DNA from: Thalassomonas actiniarum
GTDB lineage: Bacteria; Pseudomonadota; Gammaproteobacteria; Enterobacterales; Alteromonadaceae
NCBI RefSeq assembly: GCF_000948975.2
Contig: NZ_CP059735.1
Span: forward strand, 2,976,001 to 3,040,000
DNA length: 64,000 nucleotides
Direction of reading: 5' to 3'
This document shows positions 27,979 through 37,408 of the stretch, in pieces. The first letter of the stretch is position 1; each line of letters opens with the position of its first letter. The notes beneath the pieces were generated by a model. It did not search any database. It saw only the letters and a program-made list of their open reading frames with translations, and was not told the origin of the DNA. The translations under genes and the position numbers were made by a program.

Positions 27979-29175
27979 TTAAACTACTACTACAGGGATT
28001 TGCTTATTGGCTACGGACTTAGCCTCAAGCCCTATTTCCAGGTCTTCCAGGTAACAACCGGGATCTTCCGCCCAGGGATCCCGGGTTTGGGCAAAGGCCC
28101 GGGTGCGGGTATTGCCGCCGCAGATATTAAGGTATTGGCAACGGGCACAGCGGCCTTTTACCGGGCGCGGGCTTTGGCGAAAACCCAACATTAACGGGTC
28201 TTGGGTATTTTTCCAGATCTCGGAGAATTTGCCGGTTTTAACATTGCCCAGGGCATGATCCCACCAGTAAGTATCCGGGTGCACGGTACCGGTATTGTCG
28301 ATATTGGCGACATTGACTCCGGAAGCATTGCCGCCCCACTGGATCAGCTTTTGCCGTAAGTTTTCCACCCGCTGCGGATGGACATTACCGAATTTCTTTT
28401 GTGCCCATTGCAGTAAAAACGGGCCGTCGGCATCGTTATTGCCGGTGACAAAGTCACTGTCTATGCCCTGCTCGATATGCGACCAGGCCCGTTCAAACAG
28501 GATTTCCATCGCATCTTTGGTCATCTTGAACATGGCATCATTTTGCGCGCTGCGTTTGCCGCGCCCGGAATAGTTCAAGTGGGACAGGTAAAATTTATCC
28601 ACGCCTTTTTTTTCCATGATATCGAGCAGTGCCGACAGGTCGTCAAAGTTATCTTTGGTCAGGCATAAACGCATGCCGACCTTGATACCGGCCTGCTTGC
28701 ACAGCTCTATTGCTTTCATTGAGCTTTTGTAGCTGCCGATTTGGCGGCGGAAATGGTCGTGGAAGCTTTCCAGGCCGTCGATGCTGATCCCGACATACTG
28801 ATAATCGGCGGCTTTGATGGCATCGATATTGTCTTCATTGATCAAGGTGCCGTTGGTGGACAGGGCCAGATAAAAGCCCTTGCTTTTGGCATAGTCGCTG
28901 ATTTCAAAGATATCCGGACGCAACAGCGGCTCGCCGCCTGAGAGGATCAATACCGGCACATGGGCCACTTTTAAATCGTCTATGGTGGCCTTGATTTGCC
29001 CGGTGGAAAGTTCGTCTTTAAAATCTATGTCTAAAGAGGTTGAATAACAATGGCGGCAACTTAGGTTGCAGCGGCGGATCAAATTCCAGATCACCACGGG
29101 TCCCGGCATATTACGCTTCGGGGCGACCGGCATATCATGGGTTAAGGTTTTTAGTAACTGGGAAATTCTGAACAT
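27979..29175 (-). CDS. nirJ: Heme d1 biosynthesis radical SAM protein NirJ
   Basis: A 398-residue radical SAM enzyme. The [4Fe-4S] motif is CNLSCRHC (CxxxCxxC), just after NLIRR. A SPASM-type C-terminal cysteine cluster follows (CARCQYLNICGGN). NirJ removes propionate side chains and installs the oxo groups of heme d1. The start at 29175 (MFRISQLLK) is chosen because GGAG lies eight bases before it and it does not overlap nirH. It follows nirH in the operon, as in Pseudomonas. Confidence 0.95.
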   Translation of the reverse strand: MFRISQLLKTLTHDMPVAPKRNMPGPVVIWNLIRRCNLSCRHCYSTSLDIDFKDELSTGQIKATIDDLKVAHVPVLILSGGEPLLRPDIFEISDYAKSKGFYLALSTNGTLINEDNIDAIKAADYQYVGISIDGLESFHDHFRRQIGSYKSSMKAIELCKQAGIKVGMRLCLTKDNFDDLSALLDIMEKKGVDKFYLSHLNYSGRGKRSAQNDAMFKMTKDAMEILFERAWSHIEQGIDSDFVTGNNDADGPFLLQWAQKKFGNVHPQRVENLRQKLIQWGGNASGVNVANIDNTGTVHPDTYWWDHALGNVKTGKFSEIWKNTQDPLMLGFRQSPRPVKGRCARCQYLNICGGNTRTRAFAQTRDPWAEDPGCYLEDLEIGLEAKSVANKQIPVVVV

Positions 29176-29194
29176 AATTAATCTCCGTTGTTTT

Positions 29195-29806
29195 TCACGG
29201 CTGGTCAACCGGTTTTTTTTGTGCTTGCTTTTTCAGGCGTAAACCGGTTTTTTTCAGGATACGGGTACTGGTGAGCATGTCGTTGCTCTTTAAACCATTC
29301 GTCGGCTGGTTTTCATCCGCCGGATGGTGCTGCAGCACTTCGGCCAGCAGCTGTTTTATTTGCGCCCGGTACTGCTCGATATCGCTTTCGCTGCGGCCAT
29401 GCACCATGGCAAACAGGTTATAATTCCAGTGGGGCAGGTGTCTGGGCCTGAGGTAGCAGTGGCTGACAAAGTCGAGTTTGCCCACCGCCTCGCCAAATTC
29501 ACGTGCCGCGTCGTCCCTGACATCCCATACCGTCATGCCGTTAAAGCGGTAACCTAATTTATAATGGTTGGGTACGGCGGCGATCCGGCGAATAACGCCG
29601 CGGGCCAATAAATCCTCCGTCATGGCCAAGACCTGAGCAACCGGGATCTCAAGTTGCTGTGCCAGGGTGTGATAAGGCCGGGCCACCAGGGGTAAACCGT
29701 CTTGTGTCAGCAAGACATATTGGCGCTCCAGTGCAGACAATTCCCGGGAGCTGTGTTTTTTGGGCTCTGATGTCCGGGTGTTAAATGGGTAAATAGAGTC
29801 CGACAT
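29195..29806 (-). CDS. nirH: Siroheme decarboxylase subunit NirH (AhbB-like)
   Basis: An AsnC/Lrp-fold protein of about 203 residues. An N-terminal helix-turn-helix is followed by the conserved IRRIAAVPNHYKLGY, WDVRDD and HCYLRPRHLPHWNYNLFAMVHG blocks. These mark AhbB/NirL/NirH-type subunits, not transcription factors. The complex decarboxylates siroheme to didecarboxysiroheme. The start at 29806 follows GGAGG; an in-frame start at 29830 would overlap nirG further. Closest in-window relative is nirL, so nirL/nirH form one duplicated pair. The symbol is assigned by operon order. Confidence 0.85.
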   Translation of the reverse strand: MSDSIYPFNTRTSEPKKHSSRELSALERQYVLLTQDGLPLVARPYHTLAQQLEIPVAQVLAMTEDLLARGVIRRIAAVPNHYKLGYRFNGMTVWDVRDDAAREFGEAVGKLDFVSHCYLRPRHLPHWNYNLFAMVHGRSESDIEQYRAQIKQLLAEVLQHHPADENQPTNGLKSNDMLTSTRILKKTGLRLKKQAQKKPVDQP

Positions 29807-30296
29807 AGAATTCCTCCAGTTTCGGGACATTTAATACCGGGATCCCGGTTTTGATTTCTATTTGTTCGATTACGGTCGCTATTTCTGCTTCATTTTCGGT
29901 GGCGATAACAAACCACATATTCAGTTGATGGTTGCGCTGATAATTGTGTGCTATTTGTTCAAAGCCGTTAACGGCTTCGGCAACCTGCTCAAACTCGGCT
30001 TCGGGGACGGCCATGGCGGCCAGGGTAAAGGCGCCGCCAAGGCAAGCGGCATCATACATAGGACCAAAACGGGACAATACCCCTTGCTCTAATAAGTTAT
30101 TAAGGCGGGAAAGTACGGCTTGCTCTGTGGTATTAAGGGCATCGGCGACACTGGCAAAAGGCCTTTCACATACCGGCAAGCCCCGTTGCAATAAATTGAT
30201 CAGCGCCTTGTCTAACGGGTCAAAGGTGAGCGCTGCTCCCCGATGCCGATCATCTGTTTGCTTCAAGCCTGGGGTTTGTTCTTTAAGCTCGGTCAT
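29781..30296 (-). CDS. nirG: Siroheme decarboxylase subunit NirG (AhbA-like)
   Basis: About 171 residues. After a poorly conserved first 30 residues comes an Lrp-like HTH (LINLLQRGLPVCERPFASVAD), then LSRFGPMYDAACLGGAFTLAAMAVPE and the AHNYQRNHQLNMWFV block of AhbA/NirD/NirG proteins. It acts with NirD, NirL and NirH in siroheme decarboxylation. The start at 30296 (MTELKEQ) has AAAGGA ten bases upstream and overlaps the end of nirL by 14 bases. A longer start at 30362 is unlikely. Confidence 0.85.
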   Translation of the reverse strand: MTELKEQTPGLKQTDDRHRGAALTFDPLDKALINLLQRGLPVCERPFASVADALNTTEQAVLSRLNNLLEQGVLSRFGPMYDAACLGGAFTLAAMAVPEAEFEQVAEAVNGFEQIAHNYQRNHQLNMWFVIATENEAEIATVIEQIEIKTGIPVLNVPKLEEFYVGLYLPI

Positions 30297-30882
30297 CTGT
30301 CTGTTTCCTTTGGCTATATCTCGCCCCTTGCTGTTTAAAGGCTTTGTAACTGAAGAGCACATCTTTGTTGATATGGCTGAGCCCCAGCTCTCGGGTCAAG
30401 AGGTTAATTTGCTTGAGCACGGCCTCTCTGTCTTTGCCGTGGATCATACAAAACAAGTTATATGTCCAATGGGGCAGGCGGCGCGGGCGCTGGTAACATA
30501 AAGACACTTCCGGGCGAGCCGACAGTTGCCCGGCAATGCGGTTGACGTCTTGGTCTCTGATATCCCATACCACCATGGCATTGGCGCAATAACCCAGTTG
30601 TCGGTGTTTAACCACCAGACCAAGGCGGCGGATCAGGCTTTGTTGCTGCCAGTGACGAATTTGCTCGAGCACTTGGGTTTCACTGGTGTTAAGTCTGGCG
30701 GCAATTTCCTGGTAGGGGCGGGGGCTCAGGGGCAAACCCTGTTCCAGGTAAACCCTTAACTCCCTTTGTTGCTCCTGGTTTAAAGCTTCGCTGTCCGGTG
30801 CTACCTCTGTTGTTGCTGACGGCATGGACAAAGCCGCCGGGTTTATCGGTTCTTGTGGTTTAGATAATCTTGTCTGCATCAT
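30283..30882 (-). CDS. nirL: Siroheme decarboxylase subunit NirL (AhbB-like)
   Basis: A 199-residue AhbB-type subunit. A variable N-terminal 40 residues precede the HTH and the conserved IRRLGLVVKHRQLGY, WDIRDQD and CYQRPRRLPHWTYNLFCMIHG blocks. It is clearly paralogous to NirH. The ATG comes one base after the nirD stop. It acts in the cytoplasm on siroheme, before NirJ. Confidence 0.85.
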   Translation of the reverse strand: MMQTRLSKPQEPINPAALSMPSATTEVAPDSEALNQEQQRELRVYLEQGLPLSPRPYQEIAARLNTSETQVLEQIRHWQQQSLIRRLGLVVKHRQLGYCANAMVVWDIRDQDVNRIAGQLSARPEVSLCYQRPRRLPHWTYNLFCMIHGKDREAVLKQINLLTRELGLSHINKDVLFSYKAFKQQGARYSQRKQTDDRA

Positions 30883-30883
30883 G

Positions 30884-31366
30884 TTAACTCACCCGGGCAA
30901 GTGCTGGTTTGCTGTCAAAATCAATGTGAAACGACAGGTCGATATGAAAGGCTTTTTCCATCGGCAAGACTAAAACTTCCAGTCCGGTTAACTGCTCAAT
31001 GCGGGTTAATACCCGTTGCAGGGTAAAGTCATCGGCGGCGGTGACCACAAACCAGAGGTTATAATCATGCTCGCGGGCATAGTTATGGTTGACCTGCTCA
31101 AATTTATTGACTATCTGTGCAACATATTCCAGGTCTTCTTGGGGTACCATCAGCGCGGCCAGGGTGCTGGCGCCGGCCTTTTTATGATCGAATACCGCGC
31201 CGAGGCGGGAAAGGATATCCGCCTGCTCCAGCGCTTTGAGCGCTTCAAGCACTTCGGTTTCGCTGCTGCCCAGCTCCTTAGCCAGTTGGGCATAAGGAGA
31301 TGAGGTCAGGGGAAAACCTTTTTGCCACTCATTGATCAGTTGTTGCTGTAATAACGATAATGTCAT
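30884..31366 (-). CDS. nirD: Siroheme decarboxylase subunit NirD (AhbA-like)
   Basis: A 160-residue AhbA-type subunit: HTH, then LSRLGAVFDHKKAGASTLAALMVPQ and VNHNYAREHDYNLWFVVTA. It is paralogous to NirG. The ATG at 31366 (MTLSLLQQQ) lies three bases after the nirF stop. A GTG at 31372 overlaps that stop as GTGA and would also work. It is the first of the four decarboxylase genes. Confidence 0.87.
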   Translation of the reverse strand: MTLSLLQQQLINEWQKGFPLTSSPYAQLAKELGSSETEVLEALKALEQADILSRLGAVFDHKKAGASTLAALMVPQEDLEYVAQIVNKFEQVNHNYAREHDYNLWFVVTAADDFTLQRVLTRIEQLTGLEVLVLPMEKAFHIDLSFHIDFDSKPALARVS

Positions 31367-31368
31367 GA

Positions 31369-32610
31369 TCACAGCCCTATCTGGTGGGCACGGCTGGTAA
31401 AGAAAATACCGCTCGGGCTTTTTGCCTTCATGGTCGATAACAACTCCTGGGTTTGGGTGTCATAGATCTGAACTTCATTATTATCCCGCACCGACATCCA
31501 GACATTTTCGCCCCTTGGCGTAAATTCCATATGTAAGACGGCAGGCCCGGGCTTGAGGCTTTTCACCTGTTCGAAGGTCTCGGTATTGTAAACTTCTATG
31601 GTGTCGTTTAACGGGTAGGCAAAGTTTACCCAGATCTGGCGGTTATCCGGCTGCGCCATCACAAAAATCGGCTGGCCGTGGACATCTATTTCCGCCACCT
31701 GTTGCCAGGTTTTTAAATCGACCACCAGTACCTTGTGTTGGCCCACGGCCGGGACAAAGGCAAAGTCTTGGGTCATGGCCCAGCCTTCCAGGTGCGGCAT
31801 TTTATAGACCGGCAGTTTCTTATCGCCTTTACCGTAATCTTTTAAAATCCGGCTTACGCCTTTTTCCGGATGCCATAAATCCAGCATAGCCATGCCGTCT
31901 TCGCCGAATAAACCGGCAATATAATAACGGCCGTCCGGGCTCATCAGGGCATCATAGGGAAACAGGCCGATATCTTCATGTTTAGTGAGCTTGAGCTCGG
32001 GGCCGGACATATCTGCCACCCAGATCTCATGGCTGTCAAATAAGCTGAAGACAAATTTATGGCCGGGGGCGTCGACTAACCCCACCACTTTAGAGCGCAC
32101 CGGGCTGCCGTCTTTATTTTTCGGCTTGGCGGTGAGTACCGAGGCGGGAATTTCCGCGACCAGCTCCAGGGTTTCGCTGTTAAAGATTTTCACGCCCCCG
32201 GGGGTATAGTTGGAAACGGCGACCAGCTTGCCGTCCTGACTGATGGCGCCGCCTATGCTGTTGCCCGATTGTATAACGCGTTTAGCTATTTTGTCGGTGA
32301 GTAAATCGACTTTGGTGAGGCCGCCGTCACGGCCAAAAACATAGGCGTAACGTTCATCGCGGGAAAAGACTATTGAGGCATGGGATAAATCTCCCAGGCC
32401 GTCGATTTCGCTGAGGGCAGTATTATTACTGTGGTTGACTATTTTCACCTGGCCGGTGGCGCGCTCTATCAATACTCCGAGATCGCCGGTGGCGCGCAGA
32501 TATTTCGAAGGCATCATGGCATTTTGACTGCAGGCCTGTAAGGCTAAAGCTGAGGTTAATACCAGGGCGCAAGCTAAGGTTTTTTTCACTGACTTGATGT
32601 TTATGCTCAT
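31369..32610 (-). CDS. nirF: Heme d1 biosynthesis lipoprotein NirF
   Basis: A 413-residue protein with a lipoprotein signal: hydrophobic ALVLTSALAL then LQAC, with Cys27 as the lipidation site. The mature part is a cytochrome cd1-like beta propeller (TGDLGVLIERATGQVKIVNH, repeated blade motifs) without the cytochrome c domain. NirF is a periplasmic protein that binds dihydro-heme d1 late in the pathway. It starts directly after the nirC stop. In-window paralogues of the propeller are NirS and NirN. Confidence 0.95.
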   Translation of the reverse strand: MSINIKSVKKTLACALVLTSALALQACSQNAMMPSKYLRATGDLGVLIERATGQVKIVNHSNNTALSEIDGLGDLSHASIVFSRDERYAYVFGRDGGLTKVDLLTDKIAKRVIQSGNSIGGAISQDGKLVAVSNYTPGGVKIFNSETLELVAEIPASVLTAKPKNKDGSPVRSKVVGLVDAPGHKFVFSLFDSHEIWVADMSGPELKLTKHEDIGLFPYDALMSPDGRYYIAGLFGEDGMAMLDLWHPEKGVSRILKDYGKGDKKLPVYKMPHLEGWAMTQDFAFVPAVGQHKVLVVDLKTWQQVAEIDVHGQPIFVMAQPDNRQIWVNFAYPLNDTIEVYNTETFEQVKSLKPGPAVLHMEFTPRGENVWMSVRDNNEVQIYDTQTQELLSTMKAKSPSGIFFTSRAHQIGL

Positions 32611-32991
32611 TTATTTTTCTGCCTTTTCAGTCATTTGGGCGTGTGTTCCATGTTTGAGTTGTTGGCTTAACCATAAGGTTTCCTGTTCGGTTAACATGCC
32701 TTGCCAGGGAGGCATCGCCGTGCCGGGGCGGCCAAACAGTATGGCGTTGTTGATCAGCGCCAGGGGCTTTTGTTCAAGATCTTCTGGCAACAGCGCAGGC
32801 CCCAGGCCCCCTTTGAGAGTCATACCGTGACAGGAGCCGCAGTCTTGCCTGAGCAGATGGAGCAGCTCTTGCTGTCGTTCCGGTGTTGGTGTCTGCGCTT
32901 GTGCCGATGCGCAGAACAGGTTTAACAGGGAGGCAAACATCAGGCTTACCAGTGAACTGATGGGAAACAATGGAGTTAATTTGCTATTCAC
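32611..32991 (-). CDS. nirC: Cytochrome c NirC
   Basis: A 126-residue class I cytochrome c with a signal peptide (LMFASLLNLFCASAQA). One heme site, CGSCH, lies near residue 51, and a likely axial Met sits in GTAMPPW. In other denitrifiers NirC donates electrons for NirF/NirN chemistry or to NirS. It is the first gene of the nirCFDLGHJE operon. An FNR-type box stands about 108 bases upstream of its ATG. Confidence 0.92.
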   Translation of the reverse strand: MNSKLTPLFPISSLVSLMFASLLNLFCASAQAQTPTPERQQELLHLLRQDCGSCHGMTLKGGLGPALLPEDLEQKPLALINNAILFGRPGTAMPPWQGMLTEQETLWLSQQLKHGTHAQMTEKAEK

Positions 32992-33098
32992 GTTTATCCC
33001 TACTTTTCGTAGTGTTAAATTCTGAACTTAAGGTAGCAGGGATAGAAAAATCGTTTATTGTCGGGGATCATGCTTTTGAACCGACATGATTAAATTGC

Positions 33099-33112
33099 TT
33101 GATTTAAATCAG
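33099..33112 (-). promoter_or_regulatory. FNR/DNR-type box upstream of nirC
   Basis: TTGATTTAAATCAG matches the TTGAT-N4-ATCAA consensus in nine of ten defined positions. It lies 108 bases before nirC and points to anaerobic or NO-dependent activation by a CRP/FNR-family regulator. No such regulator gene is in the window. Confidence 0.7.
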
Positions 33113-33253
33113 ACATTAATCGGTTTTTTGTTTTTAGCTGCTCTTGGAGCAAAGGTAATGAAAAAATGATAAGGGTTAACCTTGTATTCATTGCTTAACG
33201 CATAAAAGGCAGGGGCAGATATTGAGAGTAAACAATAACCGTAAGGCAATTCG

Positions 33254-36200
33254 TTAAGGTTTGACAATTATCACTTTAATATCATCTGTATAAATGTTTA
33301 AGCCGAAAAAAAAGAATTTTTCAAATTCCAGTTGCTCATCAGTTGATAAATGGTAGAGATCGATCCCACCCCGACTACTGCTGGTGATAAGTGTATCTTC
33401 CGGGGTTACTGCTAAATTGTCTGCGCGGTTTAGGGATAACCTCGATACCAGGACAAATGAAGGCTCAGTATTATCAATCGCTATAACGCTGATGCCTCCT
33501 CTTCCGTATCTTGGATTTCCGGCACTACCGACAAAAGCATAATTGCCACTTAAACTCATGACAACTTCCCCTGCGTAATCGCCAATCCCTGAGATAGTTG
33601 CCAAATGAGCAAAACTGTTTGCGTCATAGATATGGCAATAGCCGCGGGCAAAATTAAATGAAGTGCGCATTAAGAACTGATCGTTTTTGGTTAGAGCTAA
33701 ATCACTGACGAAGCGGGTATTATTAGAACCTGAGTTAATGCCTGTATTTACAGCAGTGTTTAGTTCGGTATTAATACTGTAAGTCGGGTTTTCCTGGGCA
33801 AAGAGAGTATCACCATCAGATGAAATTGTGCCATTACCTGCACGAAATCCGCCGTAGCTTGCTCCTGTGAGTACATTCACGGCTAAGGGATCTGGCAATA
33901 GGGTATTTGTGGCGAGATCCAATTGCTCGGTGCCTGCATATAACCGCTCTCCTGTAGGGTCAACGATAAAAGTGTCATAACTGAGCTCACTACTAAAAGC
34001 AAGAGGGCTATGGGGGGCTGGCAGCTCTTGATGTGTTGCGGTATTGTAAACCGTTAAGTCATGCATGTAGAGGTTGGCATCACCTTCCCGGGAGAGGCCG
34101 CGCACATGCTTATCCACTATTATTCCGAGGATGAGATCTTTTTTATAATCAAGCACCAGGGTACCGGACACGGCTGGTGAATTGATATCAACATAGGCTA
34201 ATGCACTGTCTTGTGTGTTGTACTCGGGATCATATGTTATGAGCTTGTCTATGGTGGTTACCACCCCTTGTGGTGATTCGCTGGTTACCCTAATTAAGTT
34301 TTCCCCTTCATTGAGTTCTATGAGGCCAAAATAATTATTTAAACTGCTCACCGGCACTAAGGTTTGATTTATTGCGACAAGATTGGTTGACGGAGCCTTA
34401 CCTGAAATAAAAAAGGTTGGAATATTTGTCGTTTGTTTTCTTGGGGTTGTTGAAAAATCTATATTGAAAACGGGAGGTTGATAACCCTGATGATAGGCCT
34501 GTTGCAGGTAGCTATAGGCCAGTTTTATTTGGCGATCGATAGTAACAATGCCCAGCCATTCTTCACTGACATGTCCATCGGGATGGGCATTTGCTAACAG
34601 GAAACCGGAAGTTTGCTGAGATTGAAAGGGTTCAACCTTCCACCATTCATCGCTCAGGCTCAAAACTGCCCCGCCAATTGCGACGTTGCTCGGATCTTTA
34701 CCTGATAAATTTTCTAAAAGATGGTGCCAAAGCGCTAAATTCCATTCTGCTTGCATGACCTGAGCTTCGGCGCCTGCAGGATCCTCAACTTGTGCTACCG
34801 CTGCATAAGAATCGGTGCCATATTCGTTTATTAGCAGAGGTTTGTTTGTGATCGTCGCCCAGTCACTAAACAGACTGCCAAAAGATTTACCGCGGTAGAT
34901 GTTTACTCCCCAGATATCTATGCTCGGGCAAATATCATTGACGTAAGATTGTGTGTCCGCCAAACGCATACCTTGGCGAGCTATATCTATATCACCATAA
35001 CCGGCAATCACAGGGTGATTGTCATCTAACTCCTGGATGAGTGCTGCCGCTGATTCAACCGCTTCTGCGGCGGCCAATATCGTTTCGGCTGTTCCGTATA
35101 GTTTGTTGAGCTGAAATTCATTGCCTAGCTGGAATGCAAGAATTGCCGGATGAGAGGAAAAATAGGGGACCACCTGCCGAATACGGTTTTCATCGGCAAT
35201 GCCGTTACCTGCCATCATAATAACGCTGATACCGGCTTGATAGAGCTCATCAAGTATATATATGGCTTCGGGTGTCAAACCAGGATCGAGCGGCATCCAT
35301 ACGGTAGTGGCATTGAGTGCTGCAATCAAAGGAATATCGATATCAGACCAGGTGCTATATTCTGCCCGACGAATGTCGGCATTATTACTATCCGTTGGAG
35401 AAGTTTCAGTGGTCTTACTGGCGGGAGACCAGACCACGCCTTTGGCTATGTAGGGTTGAGCTGGCGCCAAACTGCCATCGTTTAATCGTTTGGCATACAT
35501 CAGCTGATAGCCATTAGTCGTAACTATACTCGGGCCAAGGTTAGCAGCAGTGACATGTATTTGTATTTTAGCCGGTAGTGAACGGGCATTTTCGACATCG
35601 CTGACTTGAATATAAAACTCATCCTTACCAAAATAACCCGCTTTTGGTGTATAGCTGATCGCTCCGGTTAACTGATCGACATCTAGGCTGCCATTGATGG
35701 GGGACTGGACAATTAAGACAGAAGCGAGATCGATCTGGCTATCAATATCAAAGGCCGCATTCTCCCAGGGAAGGAGATTTTCCTGGCTATTACCGTCAAC
35801 AGGGTATTCGGTATCGGGAATAACCGGGGGATCATTGACGGCAATGACTTCTATATTCACCGTTGCGATGTCAGAAGCACTGCCATCATCATCAGATATG
35901 CGGTATTCAATGCGGTCAAAGCCGGTGAAATCACGATCAGGCTGATATTTTATCAGACCGGTTTCCGCGAATAGTTCAAATTCACCATTGGAGGGGAAGC
36001 TCATTATTTCTATTGAATCAACAGATATGAAACCATCAAGGTCATGATCGTTGCTGGTAACATTTAAAAAGCTTTCTGTATCTTCAGCTATGGTGAAATT
36101 ATCGTTGCCAGCGCTAGGGGGCTGGTTAACAGACACAAATACGGTTACTTGTGCAGGATTTGAATAGTCACCGCTATTATCTTTAAATCGGTATTCGAAG

Positions 36201-37408
36201 AAGGCCTCACCCTCATAGCCCGGCTCCGATAGATAAATGGCACTGCCTGTGTCAGTTAATGTTACCTCGCCATGGCTCGGGGGAGTAATAATTTCTGCAG
36301 AGCTTGGCTCAACGAAGCCATCGACATCGGTGACATGGTTAAGTAAATTGATTTCAACCGGGTGTGCATCATGGGTGTGGGCAACAACGGTGCCGGCATC
36401 GGGAGGGTCATTGATGCACAGAATGTTTATTGACACAGTTGCGGGAGTGGAACTGGCACCGTTTTGATCTTCGACCAGGTAGCTAAAATTATCCGTGCCA
36501 CAATAATTAATGTTGCCCAGATAGATGACATTGAAATTAACCGCATCTACGGTGACTAACCCTTGGCTTGGGGGAGACGATATTTTGATCGACTGAAGTT
36601 GGCCATCCGGATCATTATCATTAGCGGTAATGTCTAAAGCAGTAAAATAGTCCTCGTAAATATCGATATTGTCATCTTGTGCCACGGGAAGTGCATTCAC
36701 CATGAGCATAGCGCTTGCCGGATTTGATCTAAGGTTTTCTTCTGTGTCTTCTTCGATAACATACACAAATGTTACGCCGCCGTAGAAATCACTGTCTGTT
36801 GGCACAAATTCCACCATGCCACCGGTTTCGGGGATGAGTAAAGTACCGGTTTGAGGGGCATGCTCGATGATTAACCTGGCATTATCAAGGTTATTGCTTT
36901 CTGCATCACTATCATTGGTAAAGAGATCGAATTTTAGCGGCTGTCCCTGATTGAATGAAAAATTATCATTCATCGCCAGAGGGGCGTCATTGATAGCATT
37001 AATGGTGACATTTACCCGGACAGGAATAGTGTAATCATCGCCCGCTTTAATCCGATAAAAAAAGTAATCGCCGCCACTGAAGTTTAACTTTGGTTGATAG
37101 ATAATGCTCTGCGATTGGGCCTCAACAGTTACCGATGCCTTGTTGGTGTATTGGGTTATTTCCAGCTTGAGCTGATTAATATTAAAAGTGCCCAGCTCGT
37201 CATTTTCCAGAACCGTAAACAAACCCTGATGATCTTCATCAATGGTGTAAGCATCCTGTTTCGGCTCTGGTAGCGTTATTTGAGGAGGGGTCGTTATCGG
37301 TGAAGGTATTGGAGATGGTGATGGTGTGGATTCATTATCATTACCGCCACTTCCTCCACATGCCATAGTTAAAGCAGAAAGCAAAAATATTAACCCGGTA
37401 CGAAACAT
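33254..37408 (-). CDS. Large lipoprotein with tandem cadherin-like repeats and a glycoside-hydrolase-like barrel
   Basis: About 1384 residues from the ATG at 37408, which follows AAAGGAGG. A lipobox (ALTMACGG) puts it on the outer membrane or surface. Residues about 30-640 hold six or so 95-residue cadherin-like/VCBS-type repeats, each with DDN or NDA loops and a Y(x)P...GxDxFxYxxxD pattern. Next comes a (beta/alpha)8 glycosidase-like region with QLGNEFQLN and LINEYGTD, whose Glu residues could be the acid/base and nucleophile. The C-terminal 300 residues look like a beta propeller. It probably binds and cleaves a polysaccharide; specificity unknown. It is an unusual neighbour for nir genes and splits the two halves of that locus. 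Confidence 0.8.
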   Translation of the reverse strand: MFRTGLIFLLSALTMACGGSGGNDNESTPSPSPIPSPITTPPQITLPEPKQDAYTIDEDHQGLFTVLENDELGTFNINQLKLEITQYTNKASVTVEAQSQSIIYQPKLNFSGGDYFFYRIKAGDDYTIPVRVNVTINAINDAPLAMNDNFSFNQGQPLKFDLFTNDSDAESNNLDNARLIIEHAPQTGTLLIPETGGMVEFVPTDSDFYGGVTFVYVIEEDTEENLRSNPASAMLMVNALPVAQDDNIDIYEDYFTALDITANDNDPDGQLQSIKISSPPSQGLVTVDAVNFNVIYLGNINYCGTDNFSYLVEDQNGASSTPATVSINILCINDPPDAGTVVAHTHDAHPVEINLLNHVTDVDGFVEPSSAEIITPPSHGEVTLTDTGSAIYLSEPGYEGEAFFEYRFKDNSGDYSNPAQVTVFVSVNQPPSAGNDNFTIAEDTESFLNVTSNDHDLDGFISVDSIEIMSFPSNGEFELFAETGLIKYQPDRDFTGFDRIEYRISDDDGSASDIATVNIEVIAVNDPPVIPDTEYPVDGNSQENLLPWENAAFDIDSQIDLASVLIVQSPINGSLDVDQLTGAISYTPKAGYFGKDEFYIQVSDVENARSLPAKIQIHVTAANLGPSIVTTNGYQLMYAKRLNDGSLAPAQPYIAKGVVWSPASKTTETSPTDSNNADIRRAEYSTWSDIDIPLIAALNATTVWMPLDPGLTPEAIYILDELYQAGISVIMMAGNGIADENRIRQVVPYFSSHPAILAFQLGNEFQLNKLYGTAETILAAAEAVESAAALIQELDDNHPVIAGYGDIDIARQGMRLADTQSYVNDICPSIDIWGVNIYRGKSFGSLFSDWATITNKPLLINEYGTDSYAAVAQVEDPAGAEAQVMQAEWNLALWHHLLENLSGKDPSNVAIGGAVLSLSDEWWKVEPFQSQQTSGFLLANAHPDGHVSEEWLGIVTIDRQIKLAYSYLQQAYHQGYQPPVFNIDFSTTPRKQTTNIPTFFISGKAPSTNLVAINQTLVPVSSLNNYFGLIELNEGENLIRVTSESPQGVVTTIDKLITYDPEYNTQDSALAYVDINSPAVSGTLVLDYKKDLILGIIVDKHVRGLSREGDANLYMHDLTVYNTATHQELPAPHSPLAFSSELSYDTFIVDPTGERLYAGTEQLDLATNTLLPDPLAVNVLTGASYGGFRAGNGTISSDGDTLFAQENPTYSINTELNTAVNTGINSGSNNTRFVSDLALTKNDQFLMRTSFNFARGYCHIYDANSFAHLATISGIGDYAGEVVMSLSGNYAFVGSAGNPRYGRGGISVIAIDNTEPSFVLVSRLSLNRADNLAVTPEDTLITSSSRGGIDLYHLSTDEQLEFEKFFFFGLNIYTDDIKVIIVKP

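Noticed and set aside
29195-31366. Four Lrp/AsnC-type genes as transcription regulators
   Set aside because: Gene order and AhbA/AhbB blocks show they are siroheme decarboxylase subunits NirD, L, G and H.
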